NCBI GenBank assembly: GCA_963693085.1
Contig: OY856410.1
Span: 1,330,844,804 to 1,330,908,803, forward strand
Origin: Alisma plantago-aquatica
Taxonomy: Eukaryota; Streptophyta; Magnoliopsida; Alismatales; Alismataceae
Direction: 5' to 3'
DNA: 64,000 nucleotides
In this document: piece after piece, positions 33,984 through 44,456 of the stretch
Numbering within the stretch: position 1 is the stretch's first letter
Layout of the letters: every line of letters begins with the position of its first letter
Translations under genes and position numbers: made by a program
The notes under the pieces: generated by a model
Told to the model about the DNA's origin: nothing
Databases searched by the model: none
The model's input: the letters and a program-made list of their open reading frames with translations, nothing else

Positions 33984-34544
33984 CTATTGAACTAGTTCGT
34001 TCGCAGAGAATTCAACATCCGGATTGATTAGGACATTTTCTAGTTCGTCAGCATGCTCAGATATTTCTAACTGAGACATTTGTTGTATTGCGTCAAGAAG
34101 AAAAACCTCCTCTTGGATACTAGGGCCTTTCATGCTATTAAGGACTCGGAATTGAATAGCTTCTTTTCCGAGCCTAGGAATGATGGTGCCAGCTTCGACG
34201 TCGATCAACGCCCTGGCAGTAGCGAGGAAAGGTCTGGCGAAAATGATCGGGTATCTCAAGTCTTCTTTAATATCCATGATAACGAAATCGCATGGAACAT
34301 AGGCATCCTTGACTATCCTTACTGGAATGTCTTCAATGATTCCCAGAGGTGCGGTTATGGTGGAGTCAGCTAGTTGAATAGTCATTGTCGTAGGCAGCAA
34401 TTCGGTGAAACTCAGACGTTTACACATTGAGTAAGGCATAATGGATATGCTGGCCCCAAGGTCAGCTAATCCTTTCTTTGAAGATGCATTTCCAATGCAA
34501 CATTGGATTCCGAAGGAAACTGGGTCCTTCTTCTTTTTTTGCAT
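33984..34544 (-). pseudogene. pol: Aspartic protease segment, right arm of element B
   Basis: A 186-codon open piece: KKKKDPVSFGIQCCIGNASS, then the active site DLGASISIMPYSMCKRL at about residue 28, VKDAYVPCDFVIMDIKEDLRY, FARPFLATARALIDVEAGTI. It is intact over the protease domain. It shows what the left arm lacks: the left arm starts exactly at the codons of DLGAS. It is part of a polyprotein, so the first Met is not a start. Confidence 0.8.
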
Positions 34545-34559
34545 TTTGTTTAGGATGAT

Positions 34560-36754
34560 TTCAGAAGAGGTCTAAGCAAGTTTGACAGTTTCTTGCTCCT
34601 CGGTGATATACTTTCTTGATAGAAAGGTTTTGAGATATTTTTCCCATGCCGGCACCTCAGAAAGAGCGTCAAGGAGCGGGATATCGATGTACAGTTTCTT
34701 CATCGCCTCCTTGGACTTTTGAAACCTGGTGTCCATCTTTGTTTCTCACAGTCTACCCGGATACGGAACCCTTGGTTTAAATTGCGAGACTTCGGGTTCT
34801 GCGGACACTTGTTCTTTATTTTTGCCCTTTGTGCCTTCTGTGAGTTTTTCCATTCCTTGTTGCGGGCTTTCACTCGTCATAAAAACCGGTGTGTCATCAT
34901 TATCAAGATTGATCTTGGTAGTTTCATGAAGAATGCGTCCAGATCTGGTGGTGACAGCATTCAACTGTTCATGCCTGTTCTGACCATGCTTAGGGTTTGA
35001 TTCAGGCTGCCCAACAAACGTACCTACTGGGGGTTTTAATTGTGCAGCGATCTGGGCAAGTTGAGCTTCAACTACTTTCTGCTGAGCCTATTGGTTAGCA
35101 AGCATAGTTTGCTGCGATTGTAACATCTGCCTTATCAAGGATATTTCATCTTCCGGTTGGGCAGGAGCATTTTTCGGAGGAATTGGTTGTTGCCCTTGTT
35201 GAGGGTGTTGTGGTGGTAGCGCCAGCTGAGGTTGCTGAGTATGCAGCTGTGGATGGAGCGGAAGATGAGTGTACTGGTAGTAGGCCGATTGGTTCATGGG
35301 GTAGTTAGCTCTAGGGAAGTTAGTCCTGGAATTCCCTTGATTTTGGTTGAAATTGTTTGGGAACCCAAGTGGTAGCCTACTAGAGGATCCTCCCTGTGTT
35401 TGATGTTGTGGATTAGCGGTCCCAGCAGGGTTTCCATACTAAAATCCTGGATGATTCCTTGGCTGATTAGGGTTGTAATAGACTTGTCCAGGGATAGAGT
35501 GGATAGAGTTGACTTGTTCCGGTAGTTTTTCTTCCATATGGTCAGTGATAGGTTCATATGGTTGTGGTGGTGGATGCAAATCCATCATCACATTATACAG
35601 CATACCGCAGGAAAGGGTCGGATGGTCAGAAGCATGACAAGCCTCACAGGATCTTGTTACGGCCTTGACTTGTTGAATAGAGGATTTTTCTTCTTATCAA
35701 ATTCTCCGAGAGAAGTCTCGAGAGCTTGATGGTTATGAACTATGGTTTTCAGGGATTCAGCTATGTCCTTCATCTCCATTGATTCTTCAGCTTTGTAGAC
35801 CTTGAGCACACCTTTACCGGCTGACCGTCCCCAATTAGACTGGTTTTCAGCTCCGAGCGTAACAATTTTCCAAGCATCCTCATAATTCTTTCTCATGAAG
35901 TTTCCTCCAGAGGAGGAATCCAAAAACTATTTAATATCATCGCTCACTCCCCGATAGAAGGTTTCTATCAGTTGGTTCTGGGAGATTCCATGATGGGGAC
36001 ACTTCTGCAAAAGTTCTTTAAACCTTTCCCATGCTTCAGCGAGGGTTTCTCCAGGTAGCTGAGAGAAGTGATTGATCTACCCCCCGATCTCATAAGTCAG
36101 TGAAGGGGGAAATAACTTTTCTAAGAACTTTTCCTCTAGGGGAGCCCAAGTGGTTATTATAGGTTCCCTGTCAAGTGAGTTATACCAACTCAGAGCTCTC
36201 CCAGACAGGGTGAAGTGAAACACATGAAGCATTATTGCATCAAAAGCGACTCCGGCTTGCGGGACCAGGCGGCAAAGTGCCTTAAACCTCTTCAGATGAT
36301 CCATGCAGTCATCTCCAGAGCCTCCAGAGAATGAGATGCCCTACATGATCTGGATCCATTGGGTCCAAATCTCAAAGTTGGGGATGTTGATGATCGGAGG
36401 TCGGACCGGATGGTTGTCCTCATAGTTCTTTGGGACAGCGTAGTCCCTCAGCTGCTTGTTCCTTAATTCCAACTGAGCAGCTTGGGTTGTTGCTTCATTT
36501 TCAGCTCTAATACGGGCATGTTCTTCTGCACGAATCTCTGCTTGAATCTGGGTACGAGTATCAGTGATGAGTTGTGTCCTTTGAGAGGCGATGGCGGCGT
36601 TGACCCTCTCCATCACCAAAGTAGCCTGGTGTTGATCTTAAGCCATTTGCCTGGCCCTTTGGCGATTGAGTCGAATGCGACGGTGGAAGCTTCTCTCTAC
36701 CTCAGAGTCGTACTCTAGATAAGGGGAGAATCTGAGGTTATGCACTGGTTGCAT
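34560..36754 (-). pseudogene. gag: gag of element B (right arm only)
   Basis: A likely start ATG at 36752-36754, about 150 nt after the primer site, opens MQPVHNLRFSP; a TAA breaks it about 40 codons in. Recognisable parts: retrotransposon Gag core (HLKRFKALCRLV, GRALSWYNSL, LEEKFLEKLFPPS) at 36304-36080; a zinc-knuckle pattern CEACHASDHPTLSC (Cys-X2-Cys-X4-His-X4-Cys) at about 35650-35606; a Gln/Pro-rich segment at 35297-35090; NAVTTRSGR at 34960. Several stops and frameshifts. In the family Gag packages the RNA. No counterpart exists in the left arm. Confidence 0.75.
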
Positions 36755-36906
36755 ACACGTTTTCTACCTGAGTAGAGAGAAGAAAACACCTTTTAGATGA
36801 TGGCAGAGATATAATGAATTTAAGAAGTTATGGTTTAATGATTAAAGGAAAGTGTAAAACCCTAACCAACTAGCAAGATACTAAATGAAATTAAAATGTT
36901 CCATTT

Positions 36907-36924
36907 TCCCCGGCAACGGCACCA
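36907..36924 (-). other. tRNA-Asp primer binding site of element B
   Basis: Plus strand TCCCCGGCAACGGCACCA, 17 of 18 identical to the tRNA-Asp 3' end (TCCCCGGCAACGGCGCCA). A 5-nt spacer (ATTTT) separates it from the LTR. This sets the minus orientation of the right arm. Confidence 0.88.
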
Positions 36925-36929
36925 ATTTT

Positions 36930-38948
36930 TGATGGAACTACCACTTACGTGGAATTGCGTGCACCACTAAAAATCCTAAAGATGGTAAATCCTTAGGTTT
37001 AGCCTTGCTTATACTAGATAGAGAACTCCACCCACGTATGCTAAGAAACGTGGAAGTCTTATCATAGTATAGTTAAGGGTCAAATCCACGGGACAACGGT
37101 CTTACTGCAAGCAACAAGATGGAAAACGTTGGAGTTTCACTTAGTCACTTAATAGTAGGCACTTAAATCTAAAGTTTGATTTTTTTGTTTTAAACTAAGA
37201 ACATACAAAGTAAAGAAAGCAAGTAAATCTAAGGAGTTAAACTATGATAAAAGTCACTAGGGTGTGATCGGTTTTTCACCGCCACTACACATGGATCAAC
37301 ACATGCAAAGCAAAACATAACCTGCAAAAGAGTCTAGTCAGTTAGTATCTTTGTAGACTTAGCTTTCCTTTCGGAGAGCTAACTACGAGAAGTGGGGGAA
37401 TGTTGCAACGCCAGCCATTCCCTAAGAAATGGTCACTTACTTTGCATCATTCCCCTCGTGAAGTGTGTTCCTCGACTTACCAAGGTTGCACTTTCATACG
37501 TCAACTGATTCCATTTCATAGTATGAAAGTGCAACAAATGATAGTGAGTTTACTCCACTTCTTGAGATACACTTCTAGATATTGAAACAGATGCATGGTG
37601 GATACATGCACCAAGAACCAACATACAAATGAGTTTCAAATCTAATAGTACAAACATAGACAATTCATACTAAAAGATAAAGGATAACACAAGTTGGAGA
37701 TCAAGCAACATGCATTCATTAAACGTTTGATGTCCAACTGAAAAGATAAGAACTCTATATTACAAATTATGGATTACATTTACATGATATGAAAACATGG
37801 GTAGCGGGGCTACTCCCCGCACCATAGTGAAGGAGACTACTCGCTCATGACTAGGGCAAAGAAGGAGGCAAGAAGAGAGAGTACATCATCCCCATAAAGG
37901 AGAGAGGAAATTCAACCCCTTGGAGAGAGAGAGAGAAACAATCCACCAGCTTCACAGGTTATGCGATGATGAGATCTCCCTCTTCCCACCTTCTTTGGTG
38001 GAGAGAGAGAAAGCAGCTTCGAGATGGAGTATGGGTCTCAGACCGGTAGCCCCAGGGCGGAGGATGGAAGTCGCAAGAACTCTGGAGTGATTGAGGCAGC
38101 CTTTGGACGTCTGAAACTTGATGCCTGGTTGAGGACCCTTGGGGTCTTATTTATAGGCCTTGAGTGAAGTCCAAATGGTTTGGAGATCGTTTGGACCTCA
38201 GGACCGTTTGGACCTCAGGACCGTTTGGATTCATGCGGTCTCGAGACTGTGTGACTCCATGCGTTCTCGGGACCGGTTGGCTTCATGCGGTCTTGAGCCA
38301 GTGTGACTTCATGCGGTCTTGAGACCGTGTGACTTCATGCGGTCTCGGGACCGGTTGGCTTCATGCGGTCTTGAGACCGTGTGACTCCATGCGGTCTTGA
38401 GACCGTGTGACTCCATGTGGTCTTGAGACCATGTGACTCCAAGAGGTCTCGGGACCAGTTGGCTTCATGCGGTCTAGAGACCGTGTGACTCCAAACGGTC
38501 TCAGGACCGTTTGACTCCATGCGGTCTCGGGACCGATTGGCTTCATGCGGTCTTGGGACCGTTTGACTCCATGCGGTCTAGGGACCGATTGGCTTCATGT
38601 GGTCTTGGGATCGTTTGACTCCATGCGGTCTCGGGACCGTTTGACTCCATGCGGTCTCGGGACCGTTTGGCTTCATGCGGTCTTGGGACCGTTTGACTCC
38701 ATGCGGTCTCGGGACCGTTTGGCTTCATGCGGTCTGAGGACCGTTTGAGTCCATGCGGTCTTGAGGCTGAGTTAGTCTTTTATGATATTTTTGTGTGTTT
38801 TTTCTACATATATAAATGGGAAAAGTTAGTCTGATAGTATATTTATAATAAGAGGGAAAATTTAGGGATTATGTATATATTTAATTTAAAAAGAGTACGG
38901 AAAACTAAAGAAAAAGACTAAGATAATCATCAAAGTTGGAGGTTATCA
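36930..38948 (-). repeat. 5' LTR of right arm of element B
   Basis: Runs from TGATGGAAC to GGTTATCA. A TATA box (TATAAATAAG, minus) lies at 38146-38155. The 26-bp array lies directly upstream (38216-38765). Short ORF ATGAGCGAGTAG (minus) at 37837-37848 and hairpin CGGGG-CTACT-CCCCG at 37805-37819. The right end forms the true integration end. Confidence 0.9.
37056..37099 (+). promoter_or_regulatory. tRNA-Asp-like U5 segment of element B
   Basis: Plus strand: GTCTTATCATAGTATAGTTA, AGGGTCAAATCC, ACGGGACAACGG. Plant tRNA-Asp has GTAGTATAGTGGTAAG at its D-arm and GGGTTCGATCC plus CGGCAACGG at its T-arm and acceptor. The segment lies 130-175 nt from the primer site. The central fragment copy is at 30686-30729. 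Confidence 0.6.
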
Positions 38949-38953
38949 GTTGG
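38949..38953. repeat. Target site duplication of element B, right copy (GTTGG)
   Basis: GTTGG directly after the LTR end; matches 23673-23677. Confidence 0.85.
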
Positions 38954-39424
38954 TATGGCTTCAACCCATTTTGAGACGTAGTCCACCGCCACTAGGATGT
39001 ATGAAAATCCATGAGAAGATGGGAATGGACCCATGTAATTCACCCCCCAAACATCAAATATCTCTACTTCTTACCACAGGTTTAGCAGCATCTCATCTCT
39101 CTTTGTTATGTTTGCTGATCTTTGACATTTGTCACATGATAACACAATGTCATAGCAATCTTTGGATATGATTGGCCAAAAGAAACCACATTGCAAAACT
39201 TTTATAACAGTTTTCTTCGAACTCATATGGCCTCCGGCTGGGCCAGAGTGATAGTGGTCTAGAATAGATTGAGCTTCTTCGTCATTGATACATTGTCTAT
39301 AAAGACCATCAGCACATAATTTAAAGAAATACGACTCATCCCAGTAATATTGCTTCACGCCATGCATGAATTTCTTCATCGCATTCTTGGTGCATTGGGG
39401 ATGAATAACCCCAGTAACAAGGTA
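38954..39424 (-). pseudogene. pol: Integrase N-terminal part of element A pol
   Basis: Between nested elements C and B. Minus-strand frame: YLVTGVIHPQ linker, YYWDESYFFKLCADGLYRQC, zinc finger HYHSGPAGGHMSSKK and CDKCQRSANI (39250-39110), then the start of the core with the first catalytic Asp replaced (VNYMGPF instead of VDYMGPF, near 39040) and [13 protein letters not shown] up to the B insertion. One stop breaks the frame near 39072. The frame continues at 23672. Confidence 0.82.
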
Positions 39425-39429
39425 GTTCA
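39425..39429. repeat. Target site duplication of element C, left copy (GTTCA)
   Basis: GTTCA before TGAAAACT; matches 46880-46884 after CCAACA. Confidence 0.9.
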
Positions 39430-40839
39430 TGAAAACTACTAGAGGGGGGGTGAATAGAGTTTTATAGATAATTTAATAATTATTGAACTCAAACAACCAC
39501 AATGAAAATATTGGACAAGGAGACACAAGGTTTAGAGTGGTTCCAACTATAGCAAATACTATAGCCGTCAATCCACTACCCGGTTGCTTACCCAACCGGG
39601 ATTTGAAAAGAAATTTATTTTATTACCTCTTCAAGGAATTTACATAAAATACAATCTCTTTTCCTAAACCCTTCAAGCAGCCTTCACCTAGAAGTAATCG
39701 CCAACCTTGAAGCAGCCTTCCCTTGAAGTAGATGCACCAACTCCCGTTGCACCAGCCTTCTGAAGTAGCTTCCCTTGCGATAGCCTTCTTGAAGTAGCTT
39801 GAAGTCCCCTTCTCCACCTGAGAAGTCAACCCTCTCCAATCCGCAGCCTCCAACCCTAGGAGTAGAAAGGAGAGTACAAAAGATAAACAGGAACAAGAAA
39901 GGAAAAGGAAATTACAACTTATCCTTTAAGCCTGAGGCTTGATATGCCTAGATCAAGCGTAAGATCTCCAAGCCAAGTATGTGAACTTGTGATTGCTGTG
40001 GGTAGGAGAATCTAGCCTATAGGACACGAGATTGAGCTAAGATGAATGTAGGCCAATGATCACAGTGCTCAAATTTGCTTGCAAAAGATTGCTCAAGTAT
40101 GCTCAAGTGTATTCTCAAGTGTAACAAGTGAATTCTAGTGTCCTATGGCTTGTCCTATTTATAGGAATGGCCTAAGTATGCTTAAGGACGTTCTAGACAA
40201 CTTCTAGGGGTTTCTAAGTGCTTAACTAGCCGTTAGGTACAAAGTTGTTGCTTTAACAACGGCTAATTAATTTATTCTGCAGTTGCTGTCAGAAACCATC
40301 TCGGTCGACAAATGGTCGACCGAGACACCTACTCGGTCGAACTTTTGTCGACCGACAGGCTCTCTGGAACAAGTGATTTGCAACGTCTTTCTTCAACTAC
40401 CAACTAACTTGTCTGTTGTATCTAACGGCTACTTTGGATCTTTCTCGGTCGAGAAGATGGTCGACCGAGAGTGTCTTGGTCGAGGAGTTTGTCGACCGAG
40501 AATGATCCTGTTTCAAGGTTTCAATTTAAGCACTAATTATATGTGTGAGTGTGCAAAGGTGATTCTATTCAAATGGGATGACATGTCTAACTATGGTGTT
40601 TGGCTAGGGAAAATCTAACGCTTGATTTACATGCAAATCTAAGTACTTGTACATTATATATTTGTACAAGTTTTACAACATTGATTACATTGCATGAAAA
40701 TATAACTAAGTAAGCTCTTGGATTTTCCCTTGCTACTTTGTCATCCTGCACACTCAAGTAGCTCGTTAGATTAATAAGAATGAAATGTTTGTCATCATCG
40801 AAACAAAGGGATTTATCATAATATCCAATTTATCCAACA
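39430..40839 (-). repeat. 3' LTR of element C
   Basis: 1410 bp, TGAAAACTACTAG to ATCCAACA. TATA box (TATAAATA, minus) at 40156-40163. Upstream (40300-40500) are palindromes built from CGGTCGAC and GTCGACCG, for example TCGGTCGAC-AAAT-GGTCGACCGA. Confidence 0.92.
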
Positions 40840-41912
40840 ATCTCCCCCTTTTTGAAGATGACAAACATTTCCAAAATATGAAATAAGGAAATATAACTCA
40901 TGTGAGTTTCATACCTGAAAATTACCTTTTGTAGCCATTTATGTTTTGCAAGTGAGTGCTGGCCAAGATGTGATGAAAACTCATTTATATTTTTGATTTT
41001 TATATTCTTTCTCCCCCTTTGTCATTTCAAAAAGATATCCAAGTTGAATATTTTATTTTTCTTCTCCCCCTTAATATTATGCTCCCCCTTAAATAGATAT
41101 CCTATTAGAAACATGGATTATTGTTTGTTTCTCAATCATTTGCAAAGGATGTTAAGCCTTGAAATGATATGAGATTCCCTTAAGCGTATGATGAATATAT
41201 ATTGATTTATCATTTATCAAAGGATGTTAAGCCCTAAATTAAATGAGAATCCTCTAAGCTTAGAGTACATAAAAATGTCTCCATCCAAATGCAAGGGATG
41301 TTAAGCCCTGTTTTGGGTAGAGAGTTCCTTCAAGTACAAGATACTATTTTGAATAAATTCATAAATCGCTTTATAATCAAGGAAAATGTCCAGCTACACA
41401 TGGTGGTTACAATGTTTTTGTAAGCTTCTTCAATCAAATGGTCAAAGTAGTTTTTAAGATCACCCCTGAAGTCTTATGCTTTGCTCCCCCTTAGATAGAT
41501 ATCTCAAATGAAAGTTTGAGTACTAAGCAAGTATATAAAATGTTGTAGATGATCTCCATGATTTAACAAAGATGTATGCAATTTATGTCAGTCTGGAAAA
41601 CAGAAACCCGGTCGGTCGACAATTGTTCGACCGACAGTGTTCTCGGTCGACTAGTTGCTCGATCGAGGATGTTTCTGGAAAACTGTTTTGTCATTTGTCA
41701 ATTTAGCCACAATTTTAATAGTTGCCTGTTTTAATTATTACTCCCCTTATTTGTTATGCTCTACAATAATGAACTTATAATCCATATTTGTTGAAGATGT
41801 CTCATATGCTTAAAAAAATAACCATTTGAATCAAGCAAAGATGGCAAACTTCATTCAATAGCTTGGAAAATATTACAATCATTGTCATTACAACTAGTAC
41901 AAATTCAACACT
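40840..41912 (-). other. 3' untranslated region of element C with multiple polypurine tracts
   Basis: The minus strand holds repeated AAGGGGGAG tracts at about 40843-40850, 41011-41018, 41064-41072, 41083-41090 and 41489-41496, the first abutting the LTR. Multiple polypurine tracts are a known Sirevirus feature. Three imperfect 70-80 bp repeats sharing AAGGATGTTAAGCC lie at 41149-41340. A further CGGTCGAC palindrome pair lies at 41610-41665. No gene. Confidence 0.65.
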
Positions 41913-43295
41913 TCACTGGAAAGATTTAAGAATTACATCGATGTCCGGATCTTTCCCAAGGAATGGCTCGGCTCCATAATATTTGACCAGAGTTTGCCAA
42001 TCCAAAGCACCTGTCGTAGTTAACGCATATGCTTCCAGAAATGTGGGAACTCGGTCAAATCGGAAGTGAGCAGCTATATCTTGCAATTGTATGGAGGAAA
42101 ATTGAGTATGTGCAAGATCCATTGATGGTGGAGGTGGAGTTTGATAGTAGTTGTATGAAGGGTTAAATGGGTTGAGCATGCCAGGATTTAAGGAATGCGG
42201 ATATTCATCGGTTTGGCTTGGAGAGAGATTTTGCATTCTTTGATTTAAGTATGTCATGGCATGGTGGGTATAGTTGAGTTGGTTACTAAGATGATATTGG
42301 GAGCCGACAAGATAAGTGAGAGTATTTTGGATGGGATCAACAGAAAGATTAGTAGGAGGAGGGGGTGGTGGTATATCTTGATGTGATGATTCTCCTTCTA
42401 CTCTTGCCCTTTTATGACCAAAGTCAATCCCCATCTTCTCTACGGTATTCTTACTTATCTTTGGTGGTCTACGCTCCCATGTATACCCCATATCTTCAAT
42501 TTGTAACTTAAGACAATGTTGAGTGATCTGGCATACAAAATCGGCATACGGTGGATTGCCAGAAAATTCAAGCATGTTTTTAAGTATTATACGAATGAAG
42601 TTTATAGGAATTTCTTTTATGATAGCATAAATTAGACACATGCGGAAAATAGGGACCTCAGATTTATTGGCTCTAGGATGTATGTTTGTGGAAACAATAA
42701 GGTTTACTATCCTACATGCAGGTTTCAGGTTTATTGCATAATAGGTTCCCCTATCTTCATGACAAGTGGTATTGGTTTGAAATATGGCTCTTTTTATATC
42801 ACTAAGGCTAGTGGAGTGGTCATCATGGGATAATAAATTTAGTGGATTGCCGGTGGTAAGGTCAAGGAAATCTTGGTATTCATCTATATCAATTTCTAGC
42901 ATATCAAGAATATCCCCTTCGGTAAATTTAAAACTACGCCCATTGACCATGGTGTAGAAGAATGTGGTTTCATTTTCGGTGTGGGATAAGAGATTGGCAT
43001 AGAATTCGTTGACTACCTTAGTGGAATAGAAAGGAAAAGAAGGATTGATGAAGTCCTTCAGCTTTTACACTCCAAAGAGATTCTCCAGATCGACTATGTT
43101 GATGAAGTCCATAGCTTCGACTGGGCGTCGGGGAAGAGGAGCTTTAGAGGAAAGCCGTAGATATCGATCTCCAGCATCTCCGTCGACGAAGGCGATGTCG
43201 TTGATGATCGTCAGTGGCGGAGTGGCTTCCCGATCTTCTCTTCTTTTTCTTCCGGCGACTTTCTTCTTCCCACGGACAGCTGAGGATGTGGCCAT
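41913..43295 (-). pseudogene. Downstream ORF of element C (plant transposon-protein-like), one stop at codon 77
   Basis: The ATG at 43293-43295 (MATSSAVRGKKK) begins a 461-codon frame, open except for one TAA at 43065-43067 (codon 77). The N-terminus is basic. Then come DRYLRLSSKAPLPRRPVEAM, a VNEFYANL motif, NGRSFKFTEGDILDMLEI, a hydrophobic central part, a basic GHKRARVEGESS patch, PPPPPP, and a Met/Gln-rich tail. The FYANL and YLRLSSK patterns resemble the putative plant transposon protein family found in many plant retrotransposons, function unknown. It has its own TATA box and palindrome cluster upstream (43440-43740). The stop may be a recent mutation; otherwise the frame is clean. No signal peptide or clear membrane span, so env-like is not supported. 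Confidence 0.6.
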
Positions 43296-43439
43296 TTGTG
43301 TTTCTTGAGTGTGGAGAAGAAGCAAGGAAGATTGGAGGATAAGAATGTTGAAGGGTTGCACGAAAATACACTAGAGATGAACTATGGAGGCAAGGAAATG
43401 CAAGTGTGAGTAAGTGACTCGTTTTTGCTCCTATTTATA

Positions 43440-43740
43440 GCATTCCAGCGACCTGGTCGGTCGACGATTCGTCGACCGAGCGTCCGCAACGGTCGAGTTG
43501 CAGACGCGCCACTTGGTTCCCCAACGGTCAAAAAAACGGTCATAACGGTCGGTTTACAACGGTCGTATCCAACGGCTATTTCTCGGTCGAGCACTTGTCG
43601 ACCGACGTTGTCTCGGTCGAGCATTTTTCGACCGACAATTCGTCCGATATTGAGTCTGTTTAGTATTTGTCGGTCGAGAGAGATGGGCTGACCGAGAGGT
43701 TCTCGGTCGACGAATTCGTCGACCGACAGACTTACTGAGT
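43440..43740 (-). promoter_or_regulatory. Internal LTR-like promoter of element C
   Basis: TATAAATA (minus) at 43440-43447, within the TCCTATTTATAG also present at the LTR promoter (40154-40165). It is preceded upstream by at least four CGGTCGA...TCGACCG palindromes (43465-43735). It lies about 145 nt before the start codon of the downstream ORF, the same arrangement as in the LTR. Confidence 0.55.
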
Positions 43741-44456
43741 ACAATTTTTTTAAAGCTGATTTTTAAATGCAAATGGTAGATCATTTTTGTAGAGCATATA
43801 TATGGATATTCTAAGGGAGTAATGTTGGGATAATTTAAGGCTTTAAATGATAACAAGTGATTTAATTTTAAAAAAAAATTATATTAAGATTTGGTCCAAA
43901 GAGAGAATTTCCAAAATAAGCAATTTTTTTGTCGAAGCTTATTTTAGGTCGCCCTTGACTACGACCATAGCGCCCCTTAGTCAAGTTTTATTTTGACCAA
44001 GAGGCAAATTTTACAGATTTTTCAGATTGAATATATTGAGTCTAATATCTGCATAAAATTTAAAGATCAAGTTGAAGCATACTACTTAATTTGAGACACA
44101 ATTTAATTATTTCAAAGATACTGAGTTAGAGATTTTGTTGCAAGCAATAACATATGACTAATAAGTTATTTTGCTTGTTTGCATACAATTTTCTATGCGC
44201 ACCCAATGATGAAAGCATGGTCTAAAGCATACAATGATAATTCCATTATAATTAGTATATGAATAGACCAGAAAATATTTTTACGAAAAATTATATGAAA
44301 ATAGGAATTTTCTTTTTTTTTTTACTTAGACTTTAAATCATCTAGGGAACAAACTAATATTAATTTCATTTATATTTGTAATTATGTAGAGTTGAGATAG
44401 ACATCGAAATATGCAACTAAAGTCATTGGTCATATCTCAACTTTGATTTTGTTCAT
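43741..44456. other. Spacer between gag and internal promoter of element C, no gene seen
   Basis: AT-rich, with poly-A and poly-T runs (43868-43878, 44310-44323). A CTTGACTACGACC...CTTAGTCAAG dyad lies near 43954-43986. Nothing coding was seen on either strand. Confidence 0.45.

Larger units (their letters stand above)
23678..38948. mobile_element. Element B: inverted (palindromic) Athila-like insertion inside A
   Basis: One insertion of 15.3 kb with a clean 5-bp duplication. Order on the plus strand: protease (cut at its start)-RT-RNase H-integrase-3' UTR-full LTR, all in plus sense (23678-30537); a 32-bp joint; then in minus sense an LTR fragment, 3' UTR, integrase, RNase H, RT, protease, gag, primer site and full LTR (30570-38948). 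The left end has no LTR but starts with TG inside the protease codons; the right end is a normal LTR terminus. The two arms are closely similar. The LTRs of the two arms differ at about 3% in a stretch compared by eye, so B is younger than A. Confidence 0.85.

Noticed and set aside
37056..37099. A tRNA gene or SINE
   Set aside because: Only D-arm-like and T-arm-like pieces are present, with no anticodon arm; the segment is part of U5 in several LTR families.
23678..38948. Two independent B insertions in opposite orientation
   Set aside because: Only one target duplication pair is found, at the outer borders, the left copy has no LTR on its outer side, and the joint lacks a duplication. A single composite insertion explains more, though later deletion cannot be fully excluded.
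41913..43295. Retroviral-like envelope gene
   Set aside because: No signal peptide, clear transmembrane segment or coiled coil was seen; the pattern fits the plant transposon-protein family better.
43382..43744. Frames of 120, 100 and 88 codons over the CGGTCGAC palindromes
   Set aside because: They overlap on both strands, come from the stop-poor palindromes, and have no domain; the segment is better explained as a promoter.
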